64,000 bases of DNA from Dehalococcoidia bacterium (GTDB lineage: Bacteria > Chloroflexota > Dehalococcoidia > Bin125): assembly GCA_022828105.1 (NCBI GenBank), contig JAJEJC010000006.1:1-64000 (forward strand), written 5' to 3'. The notes below the pieces were generated by a model that ran no database searches, was not told the DNA's origin, and saw only the letters and a list, made by a program, of their open reading frames with translations. Below are positions 36,073-44,595 of this stretch, piece after piece. How positions within the stretch are numbered: the stretch's first letter is position 1; each line of letters opens with the position of its first letter. Both the position numbers and the translations under genes were made by a program.

Positions 36073-36387
36073 TCAGTCGAGTACGAGTGGAGATCCGGTG
36101 ATCAGTTCCCAGCGCATTCTGAAGACGGCTCGCTCGGCGTCTTCGATGGACGTGAAGACCTGGTCTTCGAGCACAGTGAGATCGACGCCGCGCTGTCCGG
36201 AGAGCTGGGCCAGACCCCACTCCTGATAGGGCACGCGCGTGACAAGCACATAGCGGCCGGCCGCCTCGGTGTCGCGCATGCGAGTGACGATGCGCTGCAG
36301 CGCCGCGCTGTGCGGACCCATGGGGTTGGCCATGAACTCGCGGGCGAGATCGGTTCGGCTTGGATCGATCGGGTACTGAGATGGCAT
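36073..36387 (-). CDS. Putative small subunit of the DMFase-like enzyme
   Basis: This 104-residue protein is directly upstream of the large-subunit gene. It has an N-terminal helix (SRTDLAREFMANPMG, then SAALQRIVTRMR) and a beta-rich C-terminal half (RYVLVTRVPYQEWGLAQL, TVLEDQVFTSIEDAERAVF). DMFase is built of heavy and light chains, with the light-chain gene first; gene order, spacing and size agree, though the known light chain is about 30 residues longer. Similarity to the light chain itself was judged only from context. The ribosome site at ATG 36387 is weak. Confidence 0.6.
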   Translation of the reverse strand: MPSQYPIDPSRTDLAREFMANPMGPHSAALQRIVTRMRDTEAAGRYVLVTRVPYQEWGLAQLSGQRGVDLTVLEDQVFTSIEDAERAVFRMRWELITGSPLVLD

Positions 36388-36531
36388 CGACGCCCCCGGC
36401 CTGTCGCGGGCTCAGGCTAGGCGCAGCGAAAAAGGGATGCAATCCGAGGGCCCGCTGGCGGCTCGGAGCGCGGACTAGACTGAGCGCGCCGCTCGCGCAT
36501 TGGTGGACGGATTGCGACGGAGCGTTCGTCG

Positions 36532-36744
36532 ATGGGCTTCTCCATGCACCCCCAATTTCTCAATCAGCATCGGGCCGAGGACGGCTGCGGCGGCTGCTGG
36601 CGGTCGTTTCCGCGTATGTGTCGGTGCGGCGGACAGATCCACGCGGAACGCGGGGACGAGAACGATGCCGGCGATGTCTGGCTGATGCGCTGGTGCTCGC
36701 AATGCGGAATCGACTGGGACGAGCCGATCCGGGCCAAGACATAG
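36532..36744 (+). CDS. Small zinc-ribbon-like protein
   Basis: This 70-residue protein has three cysteine pairs, C19/C22, C30/C32 and C55/C58, in the style of zinc ribbons or rubredoxin-like knuckles, and an acidic loop between the second and third pair. ATG 36532 follows GGAG at nine bases; a second ATG at 36544 is possible. No enzyme motif is present. It is divergent from the DMFase-like operon and converges with the HAD gene 20 bases on. It may bind zinc or nucleic acid; function unknown. Confidence 0.6.
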   Translation: MGFSMHPQFLNQHRAEDGCGGCWRSFPRMCRCGGQIHAERGDENDAGDVWLMRWCSQCGIDWDEPIRAKT

Positions 36745-36763
36745 CCGACGTAGCTGAGGGTGT

Positions 36764-37117
36764 TCAGGAATCGGGCTGAAAGTGCGGATGCGCCACGGCC
36801 TCGTCGGGCCAGAGGAAGTCGAAGCCGGCCTTGAGCGCGTACTGCCGATCGAGGTCTTCGCGGTCGCCGATGTGCAGGTACACGTCGGCCTCGAACTGTG
36901 CTTTCACGTCGGGCAGCATGTGCTTGCCGACGACGAAATCGACCTCGATGTCGTGCGCCGCCCAGATCGCTCGTTGGCCGCTCAACGTGCGATCGGAACA
37001 ACTGCCGATCAGGAAATCCTTGTCGCGAACGAGGCGGACCATGTCCATCGTCAAGGGTCCGGGTGGATCCCCGACCTCCAGCGTGCCGTCGATGTCGAAG
37101 CTGATCAAAACCGTCAC
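36764..37117 (-). CDS. Small HAD-like phosphatase domain protein
   Basis: This 117-residue protein shows the four HAD motifs in miniature: FDIDGT with D8 and D10, GSCSDRT (motif II), VGKHML (lysine, motif III) and IGDREDLD (motif IV). No cap domain fits in this length, so it resembles the C0 subfamily. It would dephosphorylate an unknown small molecule or act as a binding protein. It lies 26 bases downstream of the thiolase-like gene on the same strand, probably in one unit with DUF35 and thiolase. Confidence 0.75.
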   Translation of the reverse strand: MTVLISFDIDGTLEVGDPPGPLTMDMVRLVRDKDFLIGSCSDRTLSGQRAIWAAHDIEVDFVVGKHMLPDVKAQFEADVYLHIGDREDLDRQYALKAGFDFLWPDEAVAHPHFQPDS

Positions 37118-37143
37118 GATGCCCCCCTTCAGCCTTCCGCAGC

Positions 37144-38466
37144 CTAGTCGGGGCTCGCGCTCCAGACGGTGAAGTTGCCTCCGAGCGGCATCGGGCCGCC
37201 GGACACGGCGACCTCCGGCTTGACGCCGGTGACCTGCCTCGCTCCGGCGCGGCCCTGCAGCTGTTGGATGCAGTCGGTATGCATCCAGACCCGGCTGCGG
37301 CCGCTGCCGACGTTGCCGCCGCTGGGCGAGACCGGGTTCGGCCCTTCGATGCTGATGTCGGTCTGGTAGAAGTCCAGCGCCTCGCCGAACTTGATCCCGC
37401 GGTAGCCCAGGCCCTCCAGGTGGAACTGATGGAAGAGCGAGAACCCGTCGTACATGTTCTGGAAGGAGAGATCGTCGGCGCTGATTCCAGCGCCCTCATA
37501 GATCTTGCGGCCGGTGCGCGCCGTGTCGGCTTCGACTTCGTCGAGCGTCGGCACCAGGCTGCGCGGTCGGGTGTTGCTGGAGGCGTGATTGAGGATGTAG
37601 ACCGGGTTCTGCTTCATATCCTGCGCGCGTTCGGCGGTCGAGAAGAGGTATGCGCCCGACATCATGATCGGAATGTCGTTGTCGAACAGATTGGCCGGCT
37701 TGGCGATCCAGCGCGAGGCGAGATAGTCCTCCGGCAGCAGTTCCTCGGGCCGATGCTGCGCCCAGTAGCCCTCGGGGAACATCAGACCGTTGCGGCGCGA
37801 GTTCTCCATGAACGGCGCCATCATCTCGTGCGACTTGCCGTACTTGCGGCAATACTCCGCGAACTGCAAGGCCGTGCTGTACGAGGCGGGACCGCCCCAG
37901 AGCTGCGTGATCGCCGGAGTGCCGGGAATGGCGTCGCCGGCGTTCGCGCCGCCCTGGTAGTAGCGACCCTCGAAGTTGTGCCAGCTTTTGACGACCAAAC
38001 AGGTATGAGCCAGCCCGTCGCCGACGGCCTGGGCAGTCACGTTGAGCGCGTTCGACATGCAGCCGGGGCCGTACATCGTGAATTGGACGTTGGTCAACTC
38101 GGGCATGTTGGCCAGCAGCCACTCGGCGCTGAGCTTGGCGATGCCGTCGAGCGGGTCGTCCGTCTGGTTGAAGCTCTCGATCACGTCCATCGGCAGCGGC
38201 TTGCCCGCCTCCCAGAATGCGCCGGTCGTGGTGACCGGGACGACGACCAGGCCGTCGATCTGATCCGGCGCGACGCCGGCGTCGGTGATCGCCTTGCGCA
38301 GCGCGTCGATCGTGATCGCGCCGACGCAGGTTTCGGGGCGTCCGTCCCAGCGGCGGGAGGTCGGCGCGTGGCCGACCCCGACCGCGGCGACCTTGCCGCG
38401 GTGTTCCCAGACGCCGAGTCCTTCGTCGTGGCGGTAGATCGCATCGGGTGCGGTTGGTGTGGTCAT
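37144..38466 (-). CDS. Thiolase-like protein (SCP-x/Ltp2 type, DUF35-partnered)
   Basis: This 440-residue thiolase-fold protein has a cysteine at the nucleophile-like position, C136 in MYGPGCMSNALN. At the C-terminus a glycine loop GGNVGSGRSRVW stands where true thiolases have a histidine motif, so a lyase or aldolase role like that of steroid side-chain Ltp2 enzymes is as likely as thiolysis. The partner DUF35 gene lies 42 bases upstream, the usual arrangement. ATG 38466 begins MTTPTAPDAIY. Together they would release a short acyl-CoA or aldehyde from a CoA thioester. Confidence 0.82.
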   Translation of the reverse strand: MTTPTAPDAIYRHDEGLGVWEHRGKVAAVGVGHAPTSRRWDGRPETCVGAITIDALRKAITDAGVAPDQIDGLVVVPVTTTGAFWEAGKPLPMDVIESFNQTDDPLDGIAKLSAEWLLANMPELTNVQFTMYGPGCMSNALNVTAQAVGDGLAHTCLVVKSWHNFEGRYYQGGANAGDAIPGTPAITQLWGGPASYSTALQFAEYCRKYGKSHEMMAPFMENSRRNGLMFPEGYWAQHRPEELLPEDYLASRWIAKPANLFDNDIPIMMSGAYLFSTAERAQDMKQNPVYILNHASSNTRPRSLVPTLDEVEADTARTGRKIYEGAGISADDLSFQNMYDGFSLFHQFHLEGLGYRGIKFGEALDFYQTDISIEGPNPVSPSGGNVGSGRSRVWMHTDCIQQLQGRAGARQVTGVKPEVAVSGGPMPLGGNFTVWSASPD

Positions 38467-38508
38467 GGCGTCTACTCCCTGCCGGACAGGCCAGTCTGTG
38501 GATCGGAA

Positions 38509-38922
38509 TCAGTCGGCGATCACTCGCCACTCGGGCACGAGCTGGCCGTTGGCCGAAGGTTCGAAGATCACCTCGACGGCCGCGCCGACCGGCACTTCGT
38601 CGACCGGCACGCCGGGCAGGTGCGAGTACATCTGGATGCCCGGGTCGTCGTCCAACGTGATCACGGCGAGGTTGAACGGCTGATCCTGCTGCAATAGCCG
38701 CACCGGACAATCGTGCACGACGCCGTAGTTGTAGATCCTGCCGCGGCCGCTGACCTGCTTCCATTCGAGTTCCCCGCCGTCGTCGCAATCGCGGCAGGTG
38801 TTGGACGGCGGATGTTGCAGTCGATCGCAGTCGACGCAGTTCTGGATCACCAACCGCCGTTCGTTGGCGGCGTCCCAGAAGGGCTGACTGAGTGCGTCCG
38901 GCTCGACCCCTTGCTTGGCCAT
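38509..38922 (-). CDS. DUF35 zinc-ribbon/OB-fold protein
   Basis: This 137-residue protein has a four-cysteine zinc ribbon (C29, C32, C43, C46) followed by an OB fold beginning GRGRIYNYGVVHD and ending LVPEWRVIAD. DUF35 proteins bind CoA-linked ligands and pair with thiolase-like enzymes, as ChsH2/DUF35 domains do with Ltp2. It is the first gene of the minus-strand unit DUF35, thiolase, HAD. It is preceded by a roughly 520-base gene-free stretch that contains hairpins and repeats. Confidence 0.88.
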   Translation of the reverse strand: MAKQGVEPDALSQPFWDAANERRLVIQNCVDCDRLQHPPSNTCRDCDDGGELEWKQVSGRGRIYNYGVVHDCPVRLLQQDQPFNLAVITLDDDPGIQMYSHLPGVPVDEVPVGAAVEVIFEPSANGQLVPEWRVIAD

Positions 38923-39117
38923 CGGTTCCCCCTTGTCGCACCATCATGCAGTCGCTGGACGCGTTGCACGACAGTCTGCGGCTCAGGGTCAGGATACAAA
39001 CCTGGGCAGGCGGGACTCGATCAGGTCAGGGCGGAGAGTTCAGGCGCGAGCGGCGGCCCAGCCGCGACGTGATCACGGACGGGAGACCGTCCGGTCTGCC
39101 TGACGCCCGGTAGTCCC

Positions 39118-39154
39118 GAACTGCCCGATCCTCTGGGGGAGGATCGGGCAGTTC
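39118..39154. terminator. Long 16-bp hairpin terminator
   Basis: A perfect 16-bp stem, GAACTGCCCGATCCTC with GAGGATCGGGCAGTTC, and a TGGGG loop; TTCGTCCCCC follows on the plus side. A 7-bp GAGA-loop hairpin lies just before it (39076-39093) and two more short hairpins just after (39180-39230). No gene uses this stretch. It most probably ends minus-strand transcription from the LLM gene at 39444 before the DUF35 unit. Confidence 0.6.
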
Positions 39155-39242
39155 TTCGTCCCCCGCGCCCGAGCAGGCCCCTGAGTGAACCAGGGGCTGG
39201 GACCCCAGTTCCTGCTTCACGCAGGAACCCGCTCGGTTCCCC

Positions 39243-39362
39243 TCTCCCCCCGCGCGAGCGGGGGGAGATGTCACGTAGTGACAGAGGGGGGCACGCCCCA
39301 CGTCGCGCGAGCAGCCCCCCCTCTGCCTTCGGCATCTCCCCCCGCCGTCAGGCGGGGGGAGA
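39243..39362. repeat. Full-length inverted double-hairpin repeat (copy 4)
   Basis: CTCCCCCCGC/GCGGGGGGAG, inner stem TGTCAC-GTA-GTGACA, the conserved GTCGCGCGAGC core, and an inverted TGCC-TTC-GGCA arm with a second large hairpin. The inner stem differs from copies 1-3 at two paired positions but stays fully paired. Confidence 0.88.
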
Positions 39363-39378
39363 TGGGAATTCGCGATCG

Positions 39379-39412
39379 CATCTCACCCCGCCGTCAGGCG
39401 GGCGGGAGTGAA
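39379..39412. repeat. Degenerate repeat arm
   Basis: CATCTCACCCCGCC and GGCGGGCGGGAGTGA form an imperfect hairpin related to the outer hairpin of the repeat family. It lies between copy 4 and the 3' end of the LLM gene. Confidence 0.6.
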
Positions 39413-39443
39413 ATGCGCGGGGCGATCCCCTCTCCGCCGGGCG

Positions 39444-40325
39444 CTAGTCCAGCAGCTCGTCGGCGAGCTGGGCCAGCTCCTCGAGTGCGCCGCCCTCGCT
39501 GTTGCTTCGCAGCCAGATCGTCGCGCGGTCGGCTCCCGCTTCGGCGAGGGCGTCGACGGCTTCGCGCGTGCGGTACTGGCGGGGACCGCCGAAGGCCAGG
39601 ACCTGGATCGATGCGGGGTCGCGGCCGGCGGCCTCGGCCAGGTCGTTGAGTTCCCTGCGGCCTCGTTCGATCTCCTCGCGGCCAACGAAGTTTGCATGGT
39701 TCGTGGACACGATGGTGGCGGCGCGAGCGGGCATCCAGCCGTCGCCGTATTCCACAACCCGCTTGAGCACGTTCTTGGCGGTCCCGCCGAGAAACACCGG
39801 CGGATAGGGCTTCTGAGCCGGCTTGGGGAACAGCTTGACCGGTGGGAAGTCGTAGTAGGTTCCGTGGTACTCCGCCTCGTCCTGGGTCCAGAGCTGCTTC
39901 ATCGCCAGCATCGCGTCACGCGTCTGGGTCCAGCGGTGGTCGAAATCGGCGCCCATGATCTCCTGCTGTTCTCGGAGTCCGCCGGCGCCGATGCCGAAGA
40001 TGAATCGTCCGCGCGAGAACTGATCCAGGCTGGCTACCTTCTTGGCCAGGTGGAACGGGTTGTGTTCGGGTACCAGGCAGACGCCGGTACCGATCTTGAT
40101 CCGGGTGGTGACGGCCGACGCCCGGGACAAGGCCACGAACGGGTCCGTAACCGCGCTGGAGTCTATCCCGCTGATCGTGTCTGTGGGGAAGTCGCGGTCC
40201 GCCTCGACCGGGATGATCGGAAGCTCCGGCACCCAGAACGACTCGAACCCGAGTTCCTCGGCCCGCTTGGCCAACACGGCCGGGTCAATCGCCGCATTCG
40301 TCCAGGTGAAGATGCCAACGTCCAT
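39444..40325 (-). CDS. LLM-class (F420-type) oxidoreductase
   Basis: This 293-residue luciferase-family protein starts at ATG 40325 after GGAGGG. It contains ELGFESFWVPELPIIP, HNPFHLAKKVASLDQFSRGR, FGIGAGGLREQQEIMG and the C-terminal YGDGWMPARA. These features match the F420-dependent LLM group (TIGR03619-like) better than FMN monooxygenases, but cofactor choice needs biochemistry. It is a single gene between tRNA-Glu and a hairpin/repeat region. The longer reading from 40370 lacks a ribosome site. Confidence 0.85.
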   Translation of the reverse strand: MDVGIFTWTNAAIDPAVLAKRAEELGFESFWVPELPIIPVEADRDFPTDTISGIDSSAVTDPFVALSRASAVTTRIKIGTGVCLVPEHNPFHLAKKVASLDQFSRGRFIFGIGAGGLREQQEIMGADFDHRWTQTRDAMLAMKQLWTQDEAEYHGTYYDFPPVKLFPKPAQKPYPPVFLGGTAKNVLKRVVEYGDGWMPARAATIVSTNHANFVGREEIERGRRELNDLAEAAGRDPASIQVLAFGGPRQYRTREAVDALAEAGADRATIWLRSNSEGGALEELAQLADELLD

Positions 40326-40427
40326 GACGCCCTCCAACCGGCTCCGAGTCTCGCAGACCCGGCTCGCCACCGCTCAACGTACGTCGAACGGAGAGGTCGA
40401 CTCAACGGTTCTTGCTTTTGGGAAGAT

Positions 40428-40503
40428 TGGTGGCCCCAACGGGATTCGAACCCGTGCTACCAGCTTGAAAGGCTGGCGTCCTAGGCCTCTAGACGATAGG
40501 GCC
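40428..40503 (-). tRNA. tRNA-Glu (TTC anticodon)
   Basis: The 76-nt gene includes the encoded CCA. The acceptor stem starts GGCCCTA, the D arm has TCGTCTAGAGGCC, the anticodon loop CTTTCAA carries UUC, and the T arm is CGGGTTCGAATCCCG. All stems pair well. It is followed on the minus strand by the LLM gene, 100 bases away. Confidence 0.97.
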
Positions 40504-40550
40504 GACCGACTCTCAGCTTACACCGCGACCATCGCGCTGCCGCCGACCGG

Positions 40551-41747
40551 CTAGCGTCCTGTCAACTCCGACATCGCCGCCGCGAAGCCCGGCGCGGCGC
40601 CTTCAAGCTCCCGTTGTTCGACGCAGTATGAGATGCGGAAGTAGCCCTCCATGCCGAAGCCGCGACCGGGCACGACGAGCACCCCGTGCCGCTGCAGTGC
40701 GGCGACCAACTCAAGCTCGTCCGGCACCGGCGACCTGGGGAACATGTAGAACGCGCCCTCCGGCTTGCGCACCTGGTAGCCCGCCGCACTCAGCACGCCG
40801 TACAGGTAGTCCCGCTTGCGCCGATAGTCCGATGTGTCGATCGTCACGCGTTGCAGCTGACGCACCACGTGCTGCATGATCGCCGGCGCGTTGACGAATC
40901 CCAGCACGCGGTTGCAAAAGATCAGCGCGTCCAGCAATGTCTTCCCGTGGTCCGTAGCTGCATACTCGGGATGCACCGCGATGTAGCCAATCCGCTCGCC
41001 GGGCAGCGCCAGGTCCTTGGCGTGCGAGGTGACCGTGAGCGTGCGCTCGTAGGCGAGCTGCGGGAACGGATAGACCTGCTCATCGAACAGGATCTTGCGA
41101 TACGGCTCGTCGCTGACCAGGAAAATCTCGGTACTGAACTCCGCCGACTTGGCGTCGAGCAACCGCGCCAGACTCTCGATGAACGAGGCCGGATACATCA
41201 CGCCGGACGGGTTGTTCGGCGAGTTGACGATCACGACCCTGGTGCGAGCAGAAAGGCGGGACTCCAACTCGGCGAGATTGGGGATGAAGTCGTCGTCGCA
41301 GCCAACGACGACCGGAGTGGCGCCGTGATTGGTCGCGTAGAAGAAGTACTCGCCAAAGTACGGGGCGAGGATGACCACCTCGTCGCCGCGATCGCACAGC
41401 GAGTGGATGATCACGTTGAGTCCCGCCGCCGCTCCAACCGTCATCACGATGGCGTTGGCTCCGTAGGCCAATCCGGTCTCCTCAATGAGCGCATCGGCGA
41501 CGGCCTGACGGGTCTTGACGTAGCCGGCGTTGGGCATGTAGCGGTGCGATCCCGGCGCGTCGCTGGCGGCGATGCGGCGCAACTCGTCGAAGAACTCCGG
41601 CGGCGGCTCGGTGATCGGATTGCCGAGCGAGAGGTCGAAGACGTTCTCGGCGCCGCGCTCCTGGCGCAACTCAATCCCCAGCTCGAACATCCGCCGGATC
41701 CAGGAGCTGTCTTCCATCCCCCGCTGAACCTCGGCCGCGATCACCAT
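40551..41747 (-). CDS. PLP-dependent class I/II aminotransferase
   Basis: This 398-residue fold-type-I aminotransferase has the PLP lysine K244 in TSHAKDLALPGERIGY, the aspartate D213 in SDEPY and the asparagine in NSPNNPSG. The N-terminal GNPITEPPPEF and HRYMPNAGY are as in aspartate/aromatic aminotransferases. GGTGGAG precedes ATG 41747. It stands between arsenate reductase and tRNA-Glu. The amino-acid substrate is not decided by sequence; an aspartate- or alanine-type enzyme is the first guess. Confidence 0.88.
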   Translation of the reverse strand: MVIAAEVQRGMEDSSWIRRMFELGIELRQERGAENVFDLSLGNPITEPPPEFFDELRRIAASDAPGSHRYMPNAGYVKTRQAVADALIEETGLAYGANAIVMTVGAAAGLNVIIHSLCDRGDEVVILAPYFGEYFFYATNHGATPVVVGCDDDFIPNLAELESRLSARTRVVIVNSPNNPSGVMYPASFIESLARLLDAKSAEFSTEIFLVSDEPYRKILFDEQVYPFPQLAYERTLTVTSHAKDLALPGERIGYIAVHPEYAATDHGKTLLDALIFCNRVLGFVNAPAIMQHVVRQLQRVTIDTSDYRRKRDYLYGVLSAAGYQVRKPEGAFYMFPRSPVPDELELVAALQRHGVLVVPGRGFGMEGYFRISYCVEQRELEGAAPGFAAAMSELTGR

Positions 41748-41805
41748 GCTCGCTCCACCTCTCACATCATGTCACGTCATGCCGATGTTGGACGCTGTGA
41801 GCAGG

Positions 41806-42234
41806 CTACCGTAGCTCCCGTTCGAGCAAGCCGCGCGAGAAGTCGGCGATTTCGTCGCGAATTCTTCGGAACACGGCCGTCAACTCCGACTCGCTCAACT
41901 CCGGATAGTCCGGGTCCTCGAACGAGTGGTGCAGCGTGCGGCGCGCGCCGGGAAAGACGGGACAGGACTCGCGGGCCGCGTCGCAGACCGTCAGCACCAG
42001 GTCGAACTCGTCCTCCAGGTAGCGGTCGACGTGATCCGACGTGTGCTCGGAGATGTCGATCCCCGCTTCTGTCATCACCCGGATCGCCAGCGGATGCACG
42101 CCCTTGGGCTCGGTCCCAGCGCTGGCCAACTCAACGCGGCCTCCGCCCAGGTGTCGTAACCAGCCGTGCGCCATTTGCGAGCGGGCCCGGTTCCCGGTGC
42201 AGATCACGAGTATGCGAAACGGAGGATCTGACAT
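41806..42234 (-). CDS. arsC: Thioredoxin-coupled arsenate reductase / low-Mr phosphatase fold
   Basis: This 142-residue protein has the P-loop CTGNRARS with nucleophile C12. The C84/C91 pair in TVCDAARESCPV matches the redox relay of thioredoxin-type ArsC (Cys10/82/89 in the Staphylococcus enzyme). It should reduce arsenate to arsenite. No arsenite pump or ArsR gene is next to it. It lies about 60 bases upstream of the aminotransferase on the same strand and is divergent from TrkH. Confidence 0.88.
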   Translation of the reverse strand: MSDPPFRILVICTGNRARSQMAHGWLRHLGGGRVELASAGTEPKGVHPLAIRVMTEAGIDISEHTSDHVDRYLEDEFDLVLTVCDAARESCPVFPGARRTLHHSFEDPDYPELSESELTAVFRRIRDEIADFSRGLLERELR

Positions 42235-42320
42235 GATCTGAAGCCTATTCGGTCAGATTCGCTCCTACGCCCCATATCTCTCCCATCGCTCCGCCCGACG
42301 AAATGCCGCGCTCCTCCCTC

Positions 42321-42370
42321 TCTCCCCCCGCTTCGAGCGGGGGGGGAGATGCCGAAGGCAGAGGGGGGCT
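42321..42370 (+). repeat. Solo arm of the double-hairpin repeat
   Basis: CTCCCCCCGC with GCGGGGGGGGAG (an extended G8 run), then TGCC-GAA-GGCA and GAGGGGGGCTC. It is located in the arsC/trkH divergent intergenic region, 90 bases before trkH. Confidence 0.85.
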
Positions 42371-42459
42371 CCCCTGGCAGATTGACTACGCGATCGCTTA
42401 TGACTCGCCGAATTCCGGCGCTCACCAGAGGCATACACTCCGACTTGGGAGGGTGGTGG

Positions 42460-43884
42460 ATGAGCGAACAACGCGGATATCGCCGACGTCCGGGCGATGT
42501 CGTGCTGCGGCGGGTACGCCTGCAGCCGGAGCGAGTCAGCGGGGCGCCTCGACGCCGTCTGCGCCTGACTCCGCGCTCCTGGATGGTGGTGGTGCTATTC
42601 GGCCTCGTGATGCTGCTCGGCGGGGCGCTGCTGCACCTGCCGAGCGCTTCCGCTTCGGGCGAGTCGATTCCCTTCCTCGACGCGCTGTACACCTCGGTCT
42701 CGGCGGTCAGCGTGACCGGATTGACCCGATTCGACACCGAGGAGACGTTCTCGCACTTCGGCGAGTTCGTGACGCTGGCGCTGTTCCAGTTGGGCGGCCT
42801 GGGCGTGACGATGTACGCCGGGGTCTTGATCATGCTCGCCGGACAGCGGCTGGGCATGCGCGGTCGGCAGTTCTTCGGCATCGAACTGATGACCACCGGC
42901 GTCGACGGCTCCGGCGCGTCGGTGCTGCTGCGCAGGGTGATGGTCTACACGGCCGTCATTGAGCTCGTCACCCTCCTGTTGCTCTTGCCCTGGTTCCTGA
43001 TCGAGCGGCCGGGCGATATCTCTCACGAGCGAGCGGTGTGGTTTTCGATTTATCACGCGATTTCGGCCTTCAACAACGCGGGCTTCGATCTGATGGGCGG
43101 GAGCAACAGCTTTGTCGGACAGGCGAATCAGGCCTGGCCGGTGCTGGTGATGGGAGTCTCCGCGTTCCTCGGTTCGCTGTCGTTCCTGACGGTGTTCAAC
43201 CTGCGCCTGCCGAGGCGGCGCTGGAGCCTCGACACCCGGCTCGTGGTCACCGGCATGGGTCTCCTGCTGATTGTGGGAATGGCGTTCTTCCTGATCGCCG
43301 ATTGGTCACGCTTGTTCGCCGACCAGAGCGCCGGTTCCAGGGTCATCAACTCGTTCTTCCTCTCCGTGAACCGCACAACCGGCATGACGACCGTGCCGCT
43401 GGAACAGGCGAGCGACGACACGTCACTGGTGATGATCATCCTGATGTTCATCGGCGGCGCGTCGACGTCGACGGCCTCAGGCATCAAGATCGGATCGTTC
43501 ATGGTCGTGACGTTCGGGGTGATCTCGGCGCTGACCGGATCAGCGCGCGTGGTCGCCTTCGGCCGCGAGATTCCCGGATCAGTCCTGCTGCGGGCCAACG
43601 CCCTGGTGCTAATCGCGCTGGGAGGCTACGTGTTCGGTTTGCTGTTCTTCATCGCCGTCGATCCCCACATTGCGGTGCTGCCGGCGGCGTTCGACGTGAT
43701 GTCGGCGCTGGCCAACTGCGGCTGGACACAGGGAGCGTCGCAATCCGCGACGCAGGCGGGAGCGAATATCCTGATCCTGATGATGTTCGTGGGCCGGCTC
43801 GGGCCGCTGGTGATCACCAGCCTGATTCCCGATCGCCCGCGCGAACGCTACCGCTTCCCCAGCGAAGCGGTGCGAATCGGTTAG
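42460..43884 (+). CDS. trkH: Potassium uptake channel protein TrkH/KtrB
   Basis: This 474-residue integral membrane protein has the four-fold M1-P-M2 repeat of SKT channels. Filter-like segments are SVSAVSVTGLT, AISAFNNAGFD, SVNRTTGMTT and VMSALANCGWT, each with the conserved Gly. GASTSTASGIKIGS marks the third-repeat gating region. ATG 42460 follows GGGAGGG; the longer reading from 42349 translates the repeat arm and is rejected. It imports potassium together with the TrkA/KtrA ring encoded nine bases downstream. Confidence 0.93.
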   Translation: MSEQRGYRRRPGDVVLRRVRLQPERVSGAPRRRLRLTPRSWMVVVLFGLVMLLGGALLHLPSASASGESIPFLDALYTSVSAVSVTGLTRFDTEETFSHFGEFVTLALFQLGGLGVTMYAGVLIMLAGQRLGMRGRQFFGIELMTTGVDGSGASVLLRRVMVYTAVIELVTLLLLLPWFLIERPGDISHERAVWFSIYHAISAFNNAGFDLMGGSNSFVGQANQAWPVLVMGVSAFLGSLSFLTVFNLRLPRRRWSLDTRLVVTGMGLLLIVGMAFFLIADWSRLFADQSAGSRVINSFFLSVNRTTGMTTVPLEQASDDTSLVMIILMFIGGASTSTASGIKIGSFMVVTFGVISALTGSARVVAFGREIPGSVLLRANALVLIALGGYVFGLLFFIAVDPHIAVLPAAFDVMSALANCGWTQGASQSATQAGANILILMMFVGRLGPLVITSLIPDRPRERYRFPSEAVRIG

Positions 43885-43892
43885 GAGCCGAC

Positions 43893-44537
43893 ATGCAGGT
43901 GGCGGTGCTGGGACTGGGACGCTTTGGGTCGCACCTGGCCGAGACGCTGGACGACCTGGGCCACGACGTGCTGGCCATCGATCTGGATGAGGGCAACGTC
44001 CACGACATGGCGGCCAAGGTCGCTGACGCGCGGATCGCCGACATCACCGACATCGACGCGCTGCGCGCGCTGGCACTGGCCGACATCGAAGTAGCGGTCG
44101 TCGCCACCGCGGACCTCGAGGCCTCGGTGCTCGCGATGATGAACCTGCAGCAGCTCGAGGTGCGGATGGTCTACGCAAAGGCCTCCACAGACCGACACGA
44201 ACGCATCCTGCGCCTGCTCGGCGCGCACCGGGTGATCCGCCCCGAGCGAGACGGCGCCGAGCGCTTCGCCCACATCATCCAGGTCGCGCTGGCGACCGAC
44301 TTCCTGCCTCTTACGGCGACCTACGGCATCGGCGTGTTTCCGATCCCGGCGACCTGGGTCGGCCAAACCGTGGAGTGGGCGCTCGAACGCGCCGGAGAGC
44401 GGAGACTGTTCGCGATCGTCCGCGGCGACGAAGTGCTGCTCAATCCGGTCATGTCGGAGCAGGTGCTTGTCGGCGACCGGTTTGTCTTCTCTGCACGGGA
44501 CGAAGAGCTGGGTCGCCCGCTGGACGGTCGGGGCTAG
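43893..44537 (+). CDS. trkA: Potassium uptake regulatory protein TrkA/KtrA (RCK)
   Basis: This 214-residue protein has an RCK_N Rossmann domain starting MQVAVLGLGRFGS (GxGxxG at 7-12) and a C-terminal TrkA_C domain (about 135-214). It binds nucleotides (ATP/ADP or NAD) and gates TrkH. AGGAG precedes ATG 43893, and the gene is co-transcribed with trkH. The single-RCK length matches KtrA rather than the double-RCK enterobacterial TrkA. It is followed by a bidirectional terminator shared with the rRNA unit. Confidence 0.93.
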   Translation: MQVAVLGLGRFGSHLAETLDDLGHDVLAIDLDEGNVHDMAAKVADARIADITDIDALRALALADIEVAVVATADLEASVLAMMNLQQLEVRMVYAKASTDRHERILRLLGAHRVIRPERDGAERFAHIIQVALATDFLPLTATYGIGVFPIPATWVGQTVEWALERAGERRLFAIVRGDEVLLNPVMSEQVLVGDRFVFSARDEELGRPLDGRG

Positions 44538-44557
44538 CACTTCCCCACAGGACGCGA

Positions 44558-44586
44558 ACACGGCCGATGCTGGGCATCGGCCGTGT
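44558..44586. terminator. Bidirectional terminator between trkA and the 23S/tRNA unit
   Basis: A perfect 13-bp stem, ACACGGCCGATGC with GCATCGGCCGTGT, and a TGG loop, 21 bases after the trkA stop and 10 bases past the tRNA-fMet 3' end. TGTGTG follows on the plus side and TCGCGTCC on the minus side. Its place between converging units supports use in both directions. Confidence 0.78.
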
Positions 44587-44595
44587 GTGTGCGCG

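Noticed and set aside
42349-42459. N-terminal extension of trkH
   Set aside because: It translates the repeat arm (PKAEGGSP); the ATG at 42460 has a good GGGAGGG site and fits family length.
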